Source of the DNA: G963674685 sp963674685
Lineage (GTDB): Bacteria > Lernaellota > Lernaellaia > JACKCT01
NCBI GenBank assembly: GCA_963674685.2
Contig: CAXXWT010000003.1
Location: 992,001-1,056,000, forward strand
Length of the DNA stretch: 64,000 nucleotides
Direction: 5' to 3'
Shown here in pieces: positions 26,698-35,671 of the stretch. The notes under the pieces were generated by a model. It had not been told where the DNA came from. It did not search any database and saw only the letters and a program-made list of their open reading frames with translations. The position numbers and the translations under genes are program-made. Within the stretch, counting starts at the first letter, position 1, and each line of letters starts with the position of its first letter.

Positions 26698-29376
26698 ATG
26701 ACCAAGATCAGGATATGGCCGCTGCTGCTGGTGATTATCCTGTGCTTCGGCGGCTGCGGCGACGACGATGACGCCGCCGGCGGCGACGCCGACGACCGGT
26801 TCTATCTTGAAAGCACGATTCCGGCTCAGGATCTTACGGGCGTCGATATTCATACGGCGATCGTATTCCATTTCAATCAACCCCTCGATTCGACGCAGGC
26901 GCATGACGATTGGGCTTTTGTCAGCAAGATCGGCGATGAGGACGCCGGGCGGATCGAAGGCCGGCTTGCCGTCAGCGGCAGCAACGTAGTTTTCAAGCCC
27001 CTTGCCCCGTTGACGCCGAACCGTCGGTATATGGCCGGGGTTTCGACGCTGGTTCAAAATCAAAACGGCCAAAACCCGGAGCAGACCGGCCCGGAGATGG
27101 CCGTGGCTTTTAAAACCGGCGGCGGCTTGCCGCTGGGAGACGCCTTGCCGAAGATCGCATCCGTGCGTCCCGCGGATTCCGGACAAATCTACGACTGGAC
27201 CACGTTTCACATCGATTTGTCCGAGCCGGTCGACACGCAGAAAACCGTCTACGGCGAGCAGATCGTTCTGCGCAAAGCCGGGACCGATTCGGCGGTGCCT
27301 TCGCAAATGTTTCTGAAAGACTCGCGCATTATCATCGATCCGGATTCCGACCTGATTCCGGGACAGACATACGAGTTGGCGCTCATGAGCAACTTGCGCG
27401 ACGCATATTGGGAGAATCTCGGAAATACCGTTATCAAACAGTTTCAGGTTTCAGAGTCCAAGCCGCGCAAGATATTCGCCCTGGGTTTATGTCCGACGCG
27501 GAAAGACAGGTCTCCGTGCGATCCCGTCACAACGAACGCCGCCATGCCGGATTCGCCGTTTTCGGGCGAAAAGGCCAACAGCATCGTGTTGCAATCGGGG
27601 CTTTTCGGCCGCGTTCAATATAATCTTACCGGATTTTTGGAACTTGAAATGGGCGACGTCGAACCGGGTTCGCCGACCATCCCGATTATGGCCAGAAAAG
27701 GACAGCGAATTTACGCGTATCCGGAAGACGAAAATGAAAACACCGGGATATCCGCTCAGTTGTCGGCCGGCCCGCTGAAGTTAATCCTGCTTGCGGACGC
27801 CGGCGGATTCATATCCGACCGGCAGGCGCCGTCTCTGGATAAAAGAATTCTCTCGTTTGAACTGGAAATGAGTTTTGGTCTGAACGCCGACGATACGGTG
27901 CTCAATGCGCTTGTCGGCGGATGCGAGCCGCGAATCCGGTTAAGTGGAAACGTTGTCGTTAACGAAGACGGGGCCATGGTTTTGGATGGGGCGGGATACG
28001 CATCCACAAAGGTTTTTACCGATACCCTCGATCTTGCCGTTTCGATTTCAGCCGCGACGACGGACTCAAGACAGTGGCGTCTGATCGACACGGAACCGCC
28101 GAGCATATCCTCATCGTATCCGTCGGATTACGAAAGCCGCTTCCCACTGGGTGAAACGCTGAAACTGGTTTTCAACGAACCCGTCGATCCGTCGAACATC
28201 AACGAGAACACCTCCTTAATCGATGAAGACGGAAATTCCGTCAGCGGCCGGTCCTATATCGAAGGTTCGGCGCTCTATTTCAAGCCGTCGGCGCCGTTGC
28301 AGCCGGATACGCAGTACCGTCTTGAATTAAGCGGGAATATTTCCGATCTTTCGGGAAACCGGATCGAAGAAGGCGCCGGAGTATTCTTCAAGTCGGGACC
28401 GACGCAGGCCACGAGCACTCCGCCCCTCATCGCGTCCATCGATCCGCCTCCCGATTCGAATTACGTTCGTCCGGGCAACTTTCCGGTGAGAATACATTTC
28501 ACGCAGCTCATGGATACGAGTTACTTTATCCAGGGATACAGCATTCGCATCCAGGATGCCGAAACCGGCGAGGACGTGCCCGGTATTATGGAAATCACGC
28601 ATTATGACGTCGCTTTCAGGCCCAACGGTGGATTCGAGGCGGGAAAGAGATATCGAGTGACTCTCAACGATGAAATACGAAACTATATCGGAACGCGGCT
28701 TGACATCGACGGGGACGGCGTCGCGGCGCCCGACGAGGCGTTTGCCTCGATCAAACTCTACGAATTCACCGTCGCCGAGGATGATCGCGACGCTGTGCCC
28801 GTGGCGTTTCGCGTGACGCCCGTCACGGACGCGGACGGCTCGGGCTACGTCGACGAAAACGAATCCGCCGTTGCGGAAAATCGAATGACCGTTTCAAGCC
28901 GGCCGTTTTTTTCAACGTCGACATATTTGAGCGGTCAGTTCTTCGCCTACCTGGGGCCGGTGAAAAACGGAATCGACGCCTGGGCGCGCTCCATCGTGAT
29001 TCCCGACGGAATCAAAATGTTCGGCGCCAGTATGGAAATACTCGATACGCCGTTTGCCCAGGGGCTTGAAACGGGAAGAGTCGGGCTGTCCGTCATGGAA
29101 GCCGAAACGGATTTATGCGATGAAAGCCGGTCCGGCTACACCGTCATATCTCCCGATCTCAGCGCCTATTTTCAGGTCGACGACGGGCAGCTTAACCAAA
29201 GATTCAGTCATGAATACCAGATGGGAACCGACATCGTTTTCTCGTTTGACGACGTGGGGCGATTGCGTTGCGACTTCGCGGGAAATGGGACGATGAATTA
29301 TTTTTATCCCCCTTTCGGTTTCGATATTCCAGTCGACGCGGCCGTTTATTTCATCGCCACGAGCATCAGCCCATGA
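26698..29376 (+). CDS. Surface lipoprotein with repeated Big_5 (SbsA Ig-like) domains
   Basis: 892 residues. The lipobox is F-G-G-C followed by an acidic linker. Several Ig-like repeats share the pattern P-x2-x-x-x-V, then L/I-x-F-N/S-x-P/L-V/L-D, as in I-V-F-H-F-N-Q-P-L-D, F-H-I-D-L-S-E-P-V-D, L-V-F-N-E-P-V-D and I-H-F-T-Q-L-M-D. Matching exit motifs are F-K-P-L-A-P-L-T-P-N and F-K-P-S-A-P-L-Q-P-D. That is the Big_5 pattern of cell-surface proteins. The last 200 residues form a beta-rich region of no recognised family. It likely sits on the cell surface; a partner is unknown. Confidence 0.8.
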   Translation: MTKIRIWPLLLVIILCFGGCGDDDDAAGGDADDRFYLESTIPAQDLTGVDIHTAIVFHFNQPLDSTQAHDDWAFVSKIGDEDAGRIEGRLAVSGSNVVFKPLAPLTPNRRYMAGVSTLVQNQNGQNPEQTGPEMAVAFKTGGGLPLGDALPKIASVRPADSGQIYDWTTFHIDLSEPVDTQKTVYGEQIVLRKAGTDSAVPSQMFLKDSRIIIDPDSDLIPGQTYELALMSNLRDAYWENLGNTVIKQFQVSESKPRKIFALGLCPTRKDRSPCDPVTTNAAMPDSPFSGEKANSIVLQSGLFGRVQYNLTGFLELEMGDVEPGSPTIPIMARKGQRIYAYPEDENENTGISAQLSAGPLKLILLADAGGFISDRQAPSLDKRILSFELEMSFGLNADDTVLNALVGGCEPRIRLSGNVVVNEDGAMVLDGAGYASTKVFTDTLDLAVSISAATTDSRQWRLIDTEPPSISSSYPSDYESRFPLGETLKLVFNEPVDPSNINENTSLIDEDGNSVSGRSYIEGSALYFKPSAPLQPDTQYRLELSGNISDLSGNRIEEGAGVFFKSGPTQATSTPPLIASIDPPPDSNYVRPGNFPVRIHFTQLMDTSYFIQGYSIRIQDAETGEDVPGIMEITHYDVAFRPNGGFEAGKRYRVTLNDEIRNYIGTRLDIDGDGVAAPDEAFASIKLYEFTVAEDDRDAVPVAFRVTPVTDADGSGYVDENESAVAENRMTVSSRPFFSTSTYLSGQFFAYLGPVKNGIDAWARSIVIPDGIKMFGASMEILDTPFAQGLETGRVGLSVMEAETDLCDESRSGYTVISPDLSAYFQVDDGQLNQRFSHEYQMGTDIVFSFDDVGRLRCDFAGNGTMNYFYPPFGFDIPVDAAVYFIATSISP

Positions 29377-29386
29377 CGGATAATTC

Positions 29387-30376
29387 ATGTTGAAAAAAAT
29401 AATTGTTACTCTGATCGCCGTGCTGATATGCGCCGTCGCCGGCGTCAACGTCGCCGGTTACAAGATGTGGCCCGACGACGTGTCGCAATTTGCGAACGCG
29501 CAATGCCGCGGCGATTTATCCGTTAAAACGCCGGTAGAATTTTCCAATCGAACGGATCTTCATTGGCGCCGGATAACTTTTTCATTGCCCGAAAGCGCCG
29601 GCCCATACCGCCTGACCGCGGCGTATCCCGAGGAAATGTCGCTTCTGTACAAATCGGCGTCCGGCGACAAGATGCTGGTTCAGATCAGCGGCGAAACGAT
29701 TCTCAAAAGGCTGTCCGTGGTTGCGGATCAATCCACGAAAAAGATTCTGAATTCCGGCTATGCGTCTTTTGCCGTCGCCAAAGCGCTTTGCATGGAAAAT
29801 CAATTCCAGTGGAGTTTGAATCCGCTTGTCGCCCTGGGGCAGCCCGCTTTAATCAAGATACGCAATATGATTCTCATGCCAAGAGACGGCGCCAGGCCCG
29901 TCTGGACGGCGGTGCAAAGCAAAGGAAATAAACAAATGGCATGGACGGTGTTCGCCGAGCCGGAAAAGCCGAACAGATTATATTCCGTCGCGATATGGCA
30001 AGGTGACATCGAAGCCCAACTCAGGGTCGTATTTCATCCGATTTACGACGACGCCGATGAAATGACGGCGGGACTGCTGGCGATGGTGAAGCTCGAACAA
30101 AATCATGAACCGGCCGGCGGCGGCCAATGCGTAAACGAATCGGACGCCTCGGGACTTTGTCAGGCTGCGCTTGCGGCAAAAGTGCTCGACGATAGATCCG
30201 ATTATCGAAGCGCGCGGAGACTGGCCGACATATACAAGCAAAACCGGGATCTGACGGGAGCGCAAGCGCTGCTGGACTGCTATCGCTCCGACAGATTCCT
30301 CGACAGGGACGCCCGGGAATTCTACCAGCAGGTCCAAAACGATTTTGGTTTGGTTTTAAAATCCGAGATTCATTGA
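29387..30376 (+). CDS. Secreted or membrane-anchored hypothetical protein
   Basis: 329 residues. I do not recognise a family. Residues 5-25 are hydrophobic and end V-A-G-V-N-V-A-G, so this is an uncleaved anchor or a signal peptide. The middle is beta-rich with a single Cys near residue 33. The last 80 residues (C-Q-A-A-L-A-A-K-V, A-R-R-L-A-D-I-Y) are helical and TPR-like. It follows the Ig-like lipoprotein by 10 bases and is probably its operon partner. Confidence 0.65.
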   Translation: MLKKIIVTLIAVLICAVAGVNVAGYKMWPDDVSQFANAQCRGDLSVKTPVEFSNRTDLHWRRITFSLPESAGPYRLTAAYPEEMSLLYKSASGDKMLVQISGETILKRLSVVADQSTKKILNSGYASFAVAKALCMENQFQWSLNPLVALGQPALIKIRNMILMPRDGARPVWTAVQSKGNKQMAWTVFAEPEKPNRLYSVAIWQGDIEAQLRVVFHPIYDDADEMTAGLLAMVKLEQNHEPAGGGQCVNESDASGLCQAALAAKVLDDRSDYRSARRLADIYKQNRDLTGAQALLDCYRSDRFLDRDAREFYQQVQNDFGLVLKSEIH

Positions 30377-30406
30377 ATGCTGCTGACCACCCGCGCTCTT
30401 GCGGCG

Positions 30407-30760
30407 TCATCCGAGTAAAAAGAATGAGAAAAAGATAAATGAGAAAAGGATTAAGTTTACGATCCCCAAGGTAATGTGCGTGCTTTTTCTTTTTCCCGTC
30501 AGTTCGGGTTTCGCGGTCACGAGACCGGTGTAGATCATCAGAATGAAGGCCAGGGTCAGGGCGATTCGCTGCGCCGGGTAACTGGTTTGAAATTGGAACA
30601 AGACGAAATAAAGACCGTAAAGGAAATTGCTCAAAGGCCCGCACGATTTGTGGAGAACCTTGAGAACCTGGTTTTCCGATGCGGCCAGCTTGATAAATCC
30701 GGTCAGGACGGAAATGACGACAACAAGATAGGTCAGTCCGAAAAGCAACGAGCCCAACAA
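30407..30760 (-). CDS. Four-helix membrane protein of unknown function
   Basis: 117 residues with four hydrophobic stretches: about 3-23, 42-56, 65-82 and 96-116. The central loop has Y-L-F-Q-F-Q-T-S-Y-P-A-Q-R. No recognised family. It lies convergent to the preceding plus-strand gene and is followed on its 5' side by the GT-C-like gene, transcribed in the same direction. Coding is supported by the regular helix spacing and codon bias, but the product is unassigned. Confidence 0.55.
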   Translation of the reverse strand: MLGSLLFGLTYLVVVISVLTGFIKLAASENQVLKVLHKSCGPLSNFLYGLYFVLFQFQTSYPAQRIALTLAFILMIYTGLVTAKPELTGKRKSTHITLGIVNLILFSFIFFSFFLLG

Positions 30761-30848
30761 TTCGCCTCCGATGGTAATTTCTTAATCACGCCATGCGCCT
30801 TTTGCCGAGCATCAATATGAACACGACGCCTGAAATTTGCAAGACTGT

Positions 30849-32564
30849 CTACGGGCGCCCGGCGTTGCTTTCGTAAGCGACGATTCGCGCTCCGAGAGCC
30901 AGGGGAGGCTCTATCGGCGTCGGCTTGGTCATGAGAAAGCGCCGCGCCGCCAGAACTTCCGATCCTTCCGCATTATAATGAAAGAGACCGGCCTCGATTT
31001 CGTCGATGTTAAACTCAAGATCGGCGGGCCCTTTGACCTTGCCGAATAATTTATTGATGGGAGCCGCATAAATTCCCTTCGTATTATCGGGAAGGTCAAA
31101 GAGTCGCGTGGCGGCTTCATGGAGGATGAAAACGTGCGAGGAGCCGGGTTTTCGACAAGCGAGGTATATCTGCAGGGCGTTCATGTCGGTCAGCGTCATC
31201 CTGAATTCGTCGCGGTTAATGAAGGATTCGGGGAGCGGACCGACCATATATAAAAAACCCAGTTCATCGCCGCGATAATGCCCGCCGATGATATCGGCCA
31301 TGCGCCTGATGTTCGGCATATTGGCCGGAAGCTGCGGTTTCAATTCCCATAATCGGGACGCCCGGTGCTGCCAGGAATTTTCATTTTGGGCTTGGAACGA
31401 CAAATAGGCATTGAGCGCAAATCCGAAATACACAATCAGAAAAAGCAAGACGGCGTAAACGGCTTTTGGCATCTTTTTTATGCTTGTTATGCCGACGCCG
31501 ACGGCCAGCGCTCCGACCGGCAACACTCCCAAGACGTATTCGAGATCACGCGTTGCAAGATTGGCGAAAATTCGGGTGGGAATGAAAAAGGCGAAGATAA
31601 AAAATATTCGGTATGCTCCCATTTCTTTCTTGAATAAAAGAGCCGCAAGACTCATCGCCAGAAGAATCGCGACGGGATGCGTGACGGATAAACGGAAAAA
31701 GTCTTTCGTGTAGTAACCTTGCTGCCGCACGTCCGTTAAGGGAGAAACGGCCAGTTCGGCCGTGTGACCGTAGTTGTACTTCATGTATCCGTAAAGATAG
31801 GCGCCGCAGAGCAATAGGATCAAAGCCGCCGCGGCGACAATCGAGAGAAGGGCTTTTTTATTCGCGGGGCTTTTGTCCCGACGCCAGTTCAGGACCGAGG
31901 CCAGGGCGGCGAAGATCAGCATGGGCGTCAGGATGATGACCGGGGTGCCTCTTTCGAGAAGAATGTCCGCGGAAACTGCCAGACCCAGAAGCAGGCCGTA
32001 TCCCGGCTTCCTGAGAAGATCGCTGGCGATGAGCGCCCAGCAGACGGCGGAAACGGCGGCCAGGTGCGGAATGAAGCTCGATGCGTGGCGGGAAAATGCG
32101 ATAACCGGCGGAAAGCAAAACAGGGTTGCGCATGCGATCAATCCCGCGATGTCGCCTCCCAGTTTCCTGGCTGCCGCAAAAATGAATACAGCCGCCAGCG
32201 CCAGGCAGAACTGGCTGAATCCTCTCGCGGCTTCGGGGCCGGCGTCAAAAAGCAGCCAGGCGATTTCCCAGAAATCGAAAAGAAGGGGCGGGGTGGAAGT
32301 GATTTTTTGATAGCCGAGGATCCTGGTGAAGTAACTTCCGAGATCGTGGTCGTTGTGCTGGAGGTTGTATTTATGACGCAATCCGTTTTGCAGGTAATCG
32401 GTTTCGTCATTGCCCATCAGGCGAGTGTCTCCGCTGATCCAGATGGCGGCGCAGGCGATTTGAAAAGCAATCATTAACGCGCAAATGATCATCGCGGCGG
32501 CGGAAGGTTTTTGCCGCGCGTCGTGAAAAGGAAGGAATTTTTGACTCAATTTATTGCGTTTCAT
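30849..32564 (-). CDS. GT-C-type membrane protein (glycosyltransferase 39-like)
   Basis: 571 residues. About ten membrane helices fill the N-terminal three-quarters. The first extracytoplasmic loop carries the acidic motif G-N-D53-E54-T-D-Y-L, as in dolichyl/polyprenyl-phosphate-dependent mannosyl- or arabinosyltransferases of the GT-C fold. The C-terminal 150 residues form a soluble domain containing A-D-I-I-G-G-H-Y-R. The donor and acceptor cannot be inferred. It is the 5' gene of a short minus-strand run with the four-helix protein. Confidence 0.65.
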   Translation of the reverse strand: MKRNKLSQKFLPFHDARQKPSAAAMIICALMIAFQIACAAIWISGDTRLMGNDETDYLQNGLRHKYNLQHNDHDLGSYFTRILGYQKITSTPPLLFDFWEIAWLLFDAGPEAARGFSQFCLALAAVFIFAAARKLGGDIAGLIACATLFCFPPVIAFSRHASSFIPHLAAVSAVCWALIASDLLRKPGYGLLLGLAVSADILLERGTPVIILTPMLIFAALASVLNWRRDKSPANKKALLSIVAAAALILLLCGAYLYGYMKYNYGHTAELAVSPLTDVRQQGYYTKDFFRLSVTHPVAILLAMSLAALLFKKEMGAYRIFFIFAFFIPTRIFANLATRDLEYVLGVLPVGALAVGVGITSIKKMPKAVYAVLLFLIVYFGFALNAYLSFQAQNENSWQHRASRLWELKPQLPANMPNIRRMADIIGGHYRGDELGFLYMVGPLPESFINRDEFRMTLTDMNALQIYLACRKPGSSHVFILHEAATRLFDLPDNTKGIYAAPINKLFGKVKGPADLEFNIDEIEAGLFHYNAEGSEVLAARRFLMTKPTPIEPPLALGARIVAYESNAGRP

Positions 32565-32735
32565 GTTTACCGTCGCGATTGCAGGCGATCATAAGCCAAT
32601 TCGGGCGTTTCCCCAACTGCGCCAGGCGAGAAATCAAGGCTATGGCCTTAGGCGGCAAGAAATACTATAAATATAAAGGTCGCCGGAAGTAAGTATAAAT
32701 AACTTGAATGGCAATTTTGAGGATTGACGCCGCCC

Positions 32736-33227
32736 ATGATGAAAGTTGTGCTGATTACGATTGTTATTGTGGGGGCGCTTTTAGCTCTTATGATTTTATT
32801 TCAGATTTTGGCCAGTTTCAGAAGAAGAACCGGCGATCTCCCGCCGGACCTGCTCGACGGTGAACTTCCCAATGGCGACGAAAAACCCGGAATGTATCTG
32901 GGCACTTTTCAGAAAGGCTGGAAAAAACCCCTCGATCCGTCAGGGCTGCTGCGCAAAGGACCGGGCAAATTCTGGGTGGATGAAAAGGGCGTCAATTTTC
33001 TTGTCAACCATGCTTTTCAACCGGTCTTTCTTCCTTTTTCGAGAATATTCGATTCCGGCGTGGAGCCGGTGAATATGCGAAAATATCGCGACGAAAAGGC
33101 GCTCGTTGTTCATTGGATGCTGGACGGGAAAACGTGCCGCTCGGCTTTTCTCGTCAAAGACGAGGATCATCACAAACTCGCCGGCCGGATCAAAGAGTCC
33201 GGAACATATTCCAAAGCCGAGGCGTGA
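32736..33227 (+). CDS. Membrane-anchored PH-like-domain protein of unknown function
   Basis: About 163 residues. A hydrophobic helix (residues 5-25) at the N-terminus is followed by a basic stretch (F-R-R-R-T) that fixes it as N-out/C-in or a signal anchor. The soluble part has strands resembling a PH-like fold: F-W-V-D-E-K-G-V-N-F-L, then F-L-P-F-S-R-I. A GAGG ribosome-binding site precedes ATG 32736 (second Met at 32739). A TTG at 32724 would add four residues. It converges on the metallopeptidase gene with 11 bases between. Confidence 0.6.
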   Translation: MMKVVLITIVIVGALLALMILFQILASFRRRTGDLPPDLLDGELPNGDEKPGMYLGTFQKGWKKPLDPSGLLRKGPGKFWVDEKGVNFLVNHAFQPVFLPFSRIFDSGVEPVNMRKYRDEKALVVHWMLDGKTCRSAFLVKDEDHHKLAGRIKESGTYSKAEA

Positions 33228-33238
33228 ATTCAAACCGA

Positions 33239-34261
33239 TTATGCGTCGTAGCCGTTGCCGTTGGCGCCCCGCGAGCGGTTCAGTTCCCGTAAAATATGCG
33301 CTTTCCTTTTTTGCTCCGACGCGTCCAGGGATTCCAAGCGGCGGCCGAGTTCTTCAAGTTCGTCTTCGAGTTCCATACGACGCAGTTTGCGCTTGTTTTT
33401 AAAGTAGGTCACGATGAAGACCAGGATGAAAAGCAGGCTCATCGACGACCATATGAGACGGCTATCGGCCATGATATTGATCCACGTATAGTTTTCGTCC
33501 AGAAACTCGTCGAACAGGCGCTCCAGGTCCAGAATTCCCACGCCGGTTGCGTGAAACAGCGCTTCCTCGACGCTTTCGCCTCTCCGAAGGGATTTCACGA
33601 CATCGCGTATTGCGGCTTTGCGGAAAAGATAATCGGCAAAAGCGTGACTTTCCAGGTAGGCTATGCGCGCGGCCTTTTCGCCTTTCGGCCAGCTTCTGAC
33701 GAGTTTATGCAAAGGAATCTTTTTCCCGGCTAAAATGGCGACCGTCATGTCCAGGCTCTTTCGGCTGCTCCAGGTTTCACTGACGAGTTTGGCGACGCCC
33801 TCGTCGAGCCAGCGGGGAATCCGGCGGCCCATAAGCGCGCGGCCCAAAATGATGTGGGACATCTCGTGCTTGAACACCGTGAGCGGTTCGATGCTTTTAT
33901 TGGCGCCGCGCGCCGCCCTCGGCGAAAGAAGCACAATGAGATTCTCCCCCGCGAAAGCCGCGCCGACGGACCATTCCGGAACATGAACTCGCGGCTGCGC
34001 CTCCCGATAACTTTCCGTATCCGGCGCGATGACGACGCGGGTGACGAGTTTGTAATCGTAGCCGATGAGATATGTCAGATCGCCGCGGATTCCTTCGGCG
34101 TGTTTTGCAAGGAGTTGCGCGATTTTGGAATCAGCCTTTGTAAATTCAAATCGAAAGTAATCCGTGGTGAGCGTCCGGCCGTAAACCGCGCCGGAAGCCG
34201 GCGCCAAGGCAGGCGCGAGAATCAGCATTAAAGCAAAGGCGAGGGCGGCACGCGATTTCAT
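33239..34261 (-). CDS. Peptidase MA-like metalloprotease
   Basis: 340 residues. A signal peptide is visible (A-L-A-F-A-L-M-L-I-L-A-P-A-L-A). The zinc motif is H-E-M-S-H in F-K-H-E-M-S-H-I-I-L, followed by P-R-W-L-D-E-G-V-A, the Glu-containing G-V-A motif of the gluzincin MA superfamily. A membrane helix near residue 285 (S-L-L-F-I-L-V-F-I-V-T-Y-F) is followed by a basic coiled-coil tail. It probably hydrolyses a periplasmic substrate. Its ATG overlaps the stop of the upstream DUF167 gene by 4 bases. Confidence 0.8.
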   Translation of the reverse strand: MKSRAALAFALMLILAPALAPASGAVYGRTLTTDYFRFEFTKADSKIAQLLAKHAEGIRGDLTYLIGYDYKLVTRVVIAPDTESYREAQPRVHVPEWSVGAAFAGENLIVLLSPRAARGANKSIEPLTVFKHEMSHIILGRALMGRRIPRWLDEGVAKLVSETWSSRKSLDMTVAILAGKKIPLHKLVRSWPKGEKAARIAYLESHAFADYLFRKAAIRDVVKSLRRGESVEEALFHATGVGILDLERLFDEFLDENYTWINIMADSRLIWSSMSLLFILVFIVTYFKNKRKLRRMELEDELEELGRRLESLDASEQKRKAHILRELNRSRGANGNGYDA

Positions 34262-34542
34262 CGGAGCAATTCCTCGACCTTTTGTCTTGAGATTCCCTCA
34301 ATCAACACGGTTTTGTCGCGGGATTTTTCGCCGCTTTTTATCCGGATATTCGACCGGGGAACTTTCAGCAGGCGTGAAAGGAATTTCAGCAGATGCGCGT
34401 TGGCTTTGCCCGCGACGGGAGGGCTGGTTATGGATATTTTCAGGCGATCATTGTTCCAGCCGAGTAACGCATCCTTCGAGGCCCGCGGGGACAGGCGGAT
34501 CGGAATTAAAATTCCGTCCTTCGATTCGGAAATTCCGCTCAT
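34258..34542 (-). CDS. DUF167/YggU-family protein
   Basis: 94 residues, matching the small DUF167 family: I-P-I-R-L-S-P-R-A-S-K-D-A, then P-P-V-A-G-K-A-N-A-H-L-L-K-F-L-S-R-L, then G-E-K-S-R-D-K-T-V-L-I-E-G. The function is unknown in the family. It starts 4 bases after the divIVA-like gene and its stop overlaps the peptidase start (ATGA), so the three form one operon. Confidence 0.85.
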   Translation of the reverse strand: MSGISESKDGILIPIRLSPRASKDALLGWNNDRLKISITSPPVAGKANAHLLKFLSRLLKVPRSNIRIKSGEKSRDKTVLIEGISRQKVEELLR

Positions 34543-34546
34543 TGTG

Positions 34547-35053
34547 CTATTTCGTCGGATGGAAAACCTTAAGCTTCGAAGCTTCCTGATCGTCTTCCTT
34601 CATGCGTTCGCTGGATACTTCCAACATCTGATCATGCGCGTTGAGAAGGGCGCGCAACTCGGCTTCAAACTTAATGCGCTGGCGTTTCAGGTCGGCAATG
34701 TCGTCGTGGAGGCGTTCGATTTCCCGGCGGCCGCTTTCGATGATTTTTTCGGCTTCAATTCTGGCGTCGGCGAGTATGATATCCGATTCCTTGCGCGCGT
34801 TGGAGATGATTTCCTCGGATACTTTCTGCGTGGAGACGATGGCTTCCTTTAATATCCGTTCGTTGGCGCGAAGCTCCTTCAATTCCGATTCAAGAACCTG
34901 AATTCTTTCTTTTTGCATATCCAGAAGACGCAGAGCTTCCTCGAAATCGCTTTTCACCATATCCAGGAAGCTGTCGACCTCGGCGGATTCGTAAAATTTG
35001 GATCGTTTGATCTCGAATTGATGTTGCTGGATATCAAGCGGCGTAAGCTTCAT
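34547..35053 (-). CDS. divIVA: DivIVA-domain protein
   Basis: 168 residues. The N-terminal membrane-binding segment P-L-D-I-Q-Q-H-Q-F, followed by F-Y-E-S-A-E-V-D-S-F-L-D, is characteristic of DivIVA/GpsB. The rest is a long coiled coil (about 35-150) with heptad hydrophobics. GGAG lies before the ATG. DivIVA proteins sit at poles or septa in Gram-positives; in diderm deltaproteobacteria it is less studied and could scaffold growth or gliding functions. Confidence 0.85.
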   Translation of the reverse strand: MKLTPLDIQQHQFEIKRSKFYESAEVDSFLDMVKSDFEEALRLLDMQKERIQVLESELKELRANERILKEAIVSTQKVSEEIISNARKESDIILADARIEAEKIIESGRREIERLHDDIADLKRQRIKFEAELRALLNAHDQMLEVSSERMKEDDQEASKLKVFHPTK

Positions 35054-35163
35054 AAAACTTCTCCACGGGGTTTTCGAACGGTTTTTCTAGGAAAATTCTA
35101 TAACACGTCATTTTGAAATACACAAGAAATACTTTAATTGTTAAGGGTAAGTGCCCTGATTTG

Positions 35164-35670
35164 TTAAATATTTCCCTCAAGGTTCTCCGCAATCAGCAAG
35201 AGCGCGCCGAGTGATCCCATAAAACGCGATTTGCTGAGTCCTTCCTCGGTTTCAAAGGTTTTCGACAGCCTGATATCGCCGTCGGATTCGTCCCATTCCA
35301 GTTTTGCGGCGGCGATTCCATAGTTCAATTTCAGGAGTTTTTCGGCGATTTTACAGAAGTTTTCATCGCTCTTTTTCAACGCGCCGAGATTTGTGACCGC
35401 GATATAAACCAGATGGTGTTTCGGGTCGCATTTGACGAGGAATTGCCTGTCTTTGCCTTCCGGGAATGAGGTCTTGAAATTCAGCGAATTCGGGCCGTTT
35501 AACTGATACTTTATATTCGCCTCAAGCAAATACGAGGCGATGGTTTTTACACTGACCTTCTCAATTGCGTGATTCTTTGCAGGCCAGGCAAAAATTGCCA
35601 AGGCAAGGCCGATCAATAGGAAAACGCCTGTGAGTCTGAAGCTTGATTCGATTTTTGTTTTGTTTTTCAA
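35164..35670 (-). CDS. YbjN-like domain protein with N-terminal membrane helix
   Basis: About 168 residues from TTG 35670, which follows the upstream stop by one base. A basic N-terminus and one helix (L-T-G-V-F-L-L-I-G-L-A-L-A-I-F-A) precede a domain with alternating strands and helices that resembles YbjN/type III chaperone-like folds: S-Y-L-L-E-A-N-I-K-Y, F-L-V-K-C-D-P, A-A-A-K-L-E-W-D. An upstream extension of the frame to 35982 merely runs antisense-free through the upstream gene in another frame and is unlikely. Function unknown. Confidence 0.6.
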   Translation of the reverse strand: MKNKTKIESSFRLTGVFLLIGLALAIFAWPAKNHAIEKVSVKTIASYLLEANIKYQLNGPNSLNFKTSFPEGKDRQFLVKCDPKHHLVYIAVTNLGALKKSDENFCKIAEKLLKLNYGIAAAKLEWDESDGDIRLSKTFETEEGLSKSRFMGSLGALLLIAENLEGNI

Positions 35671-35671
35671 T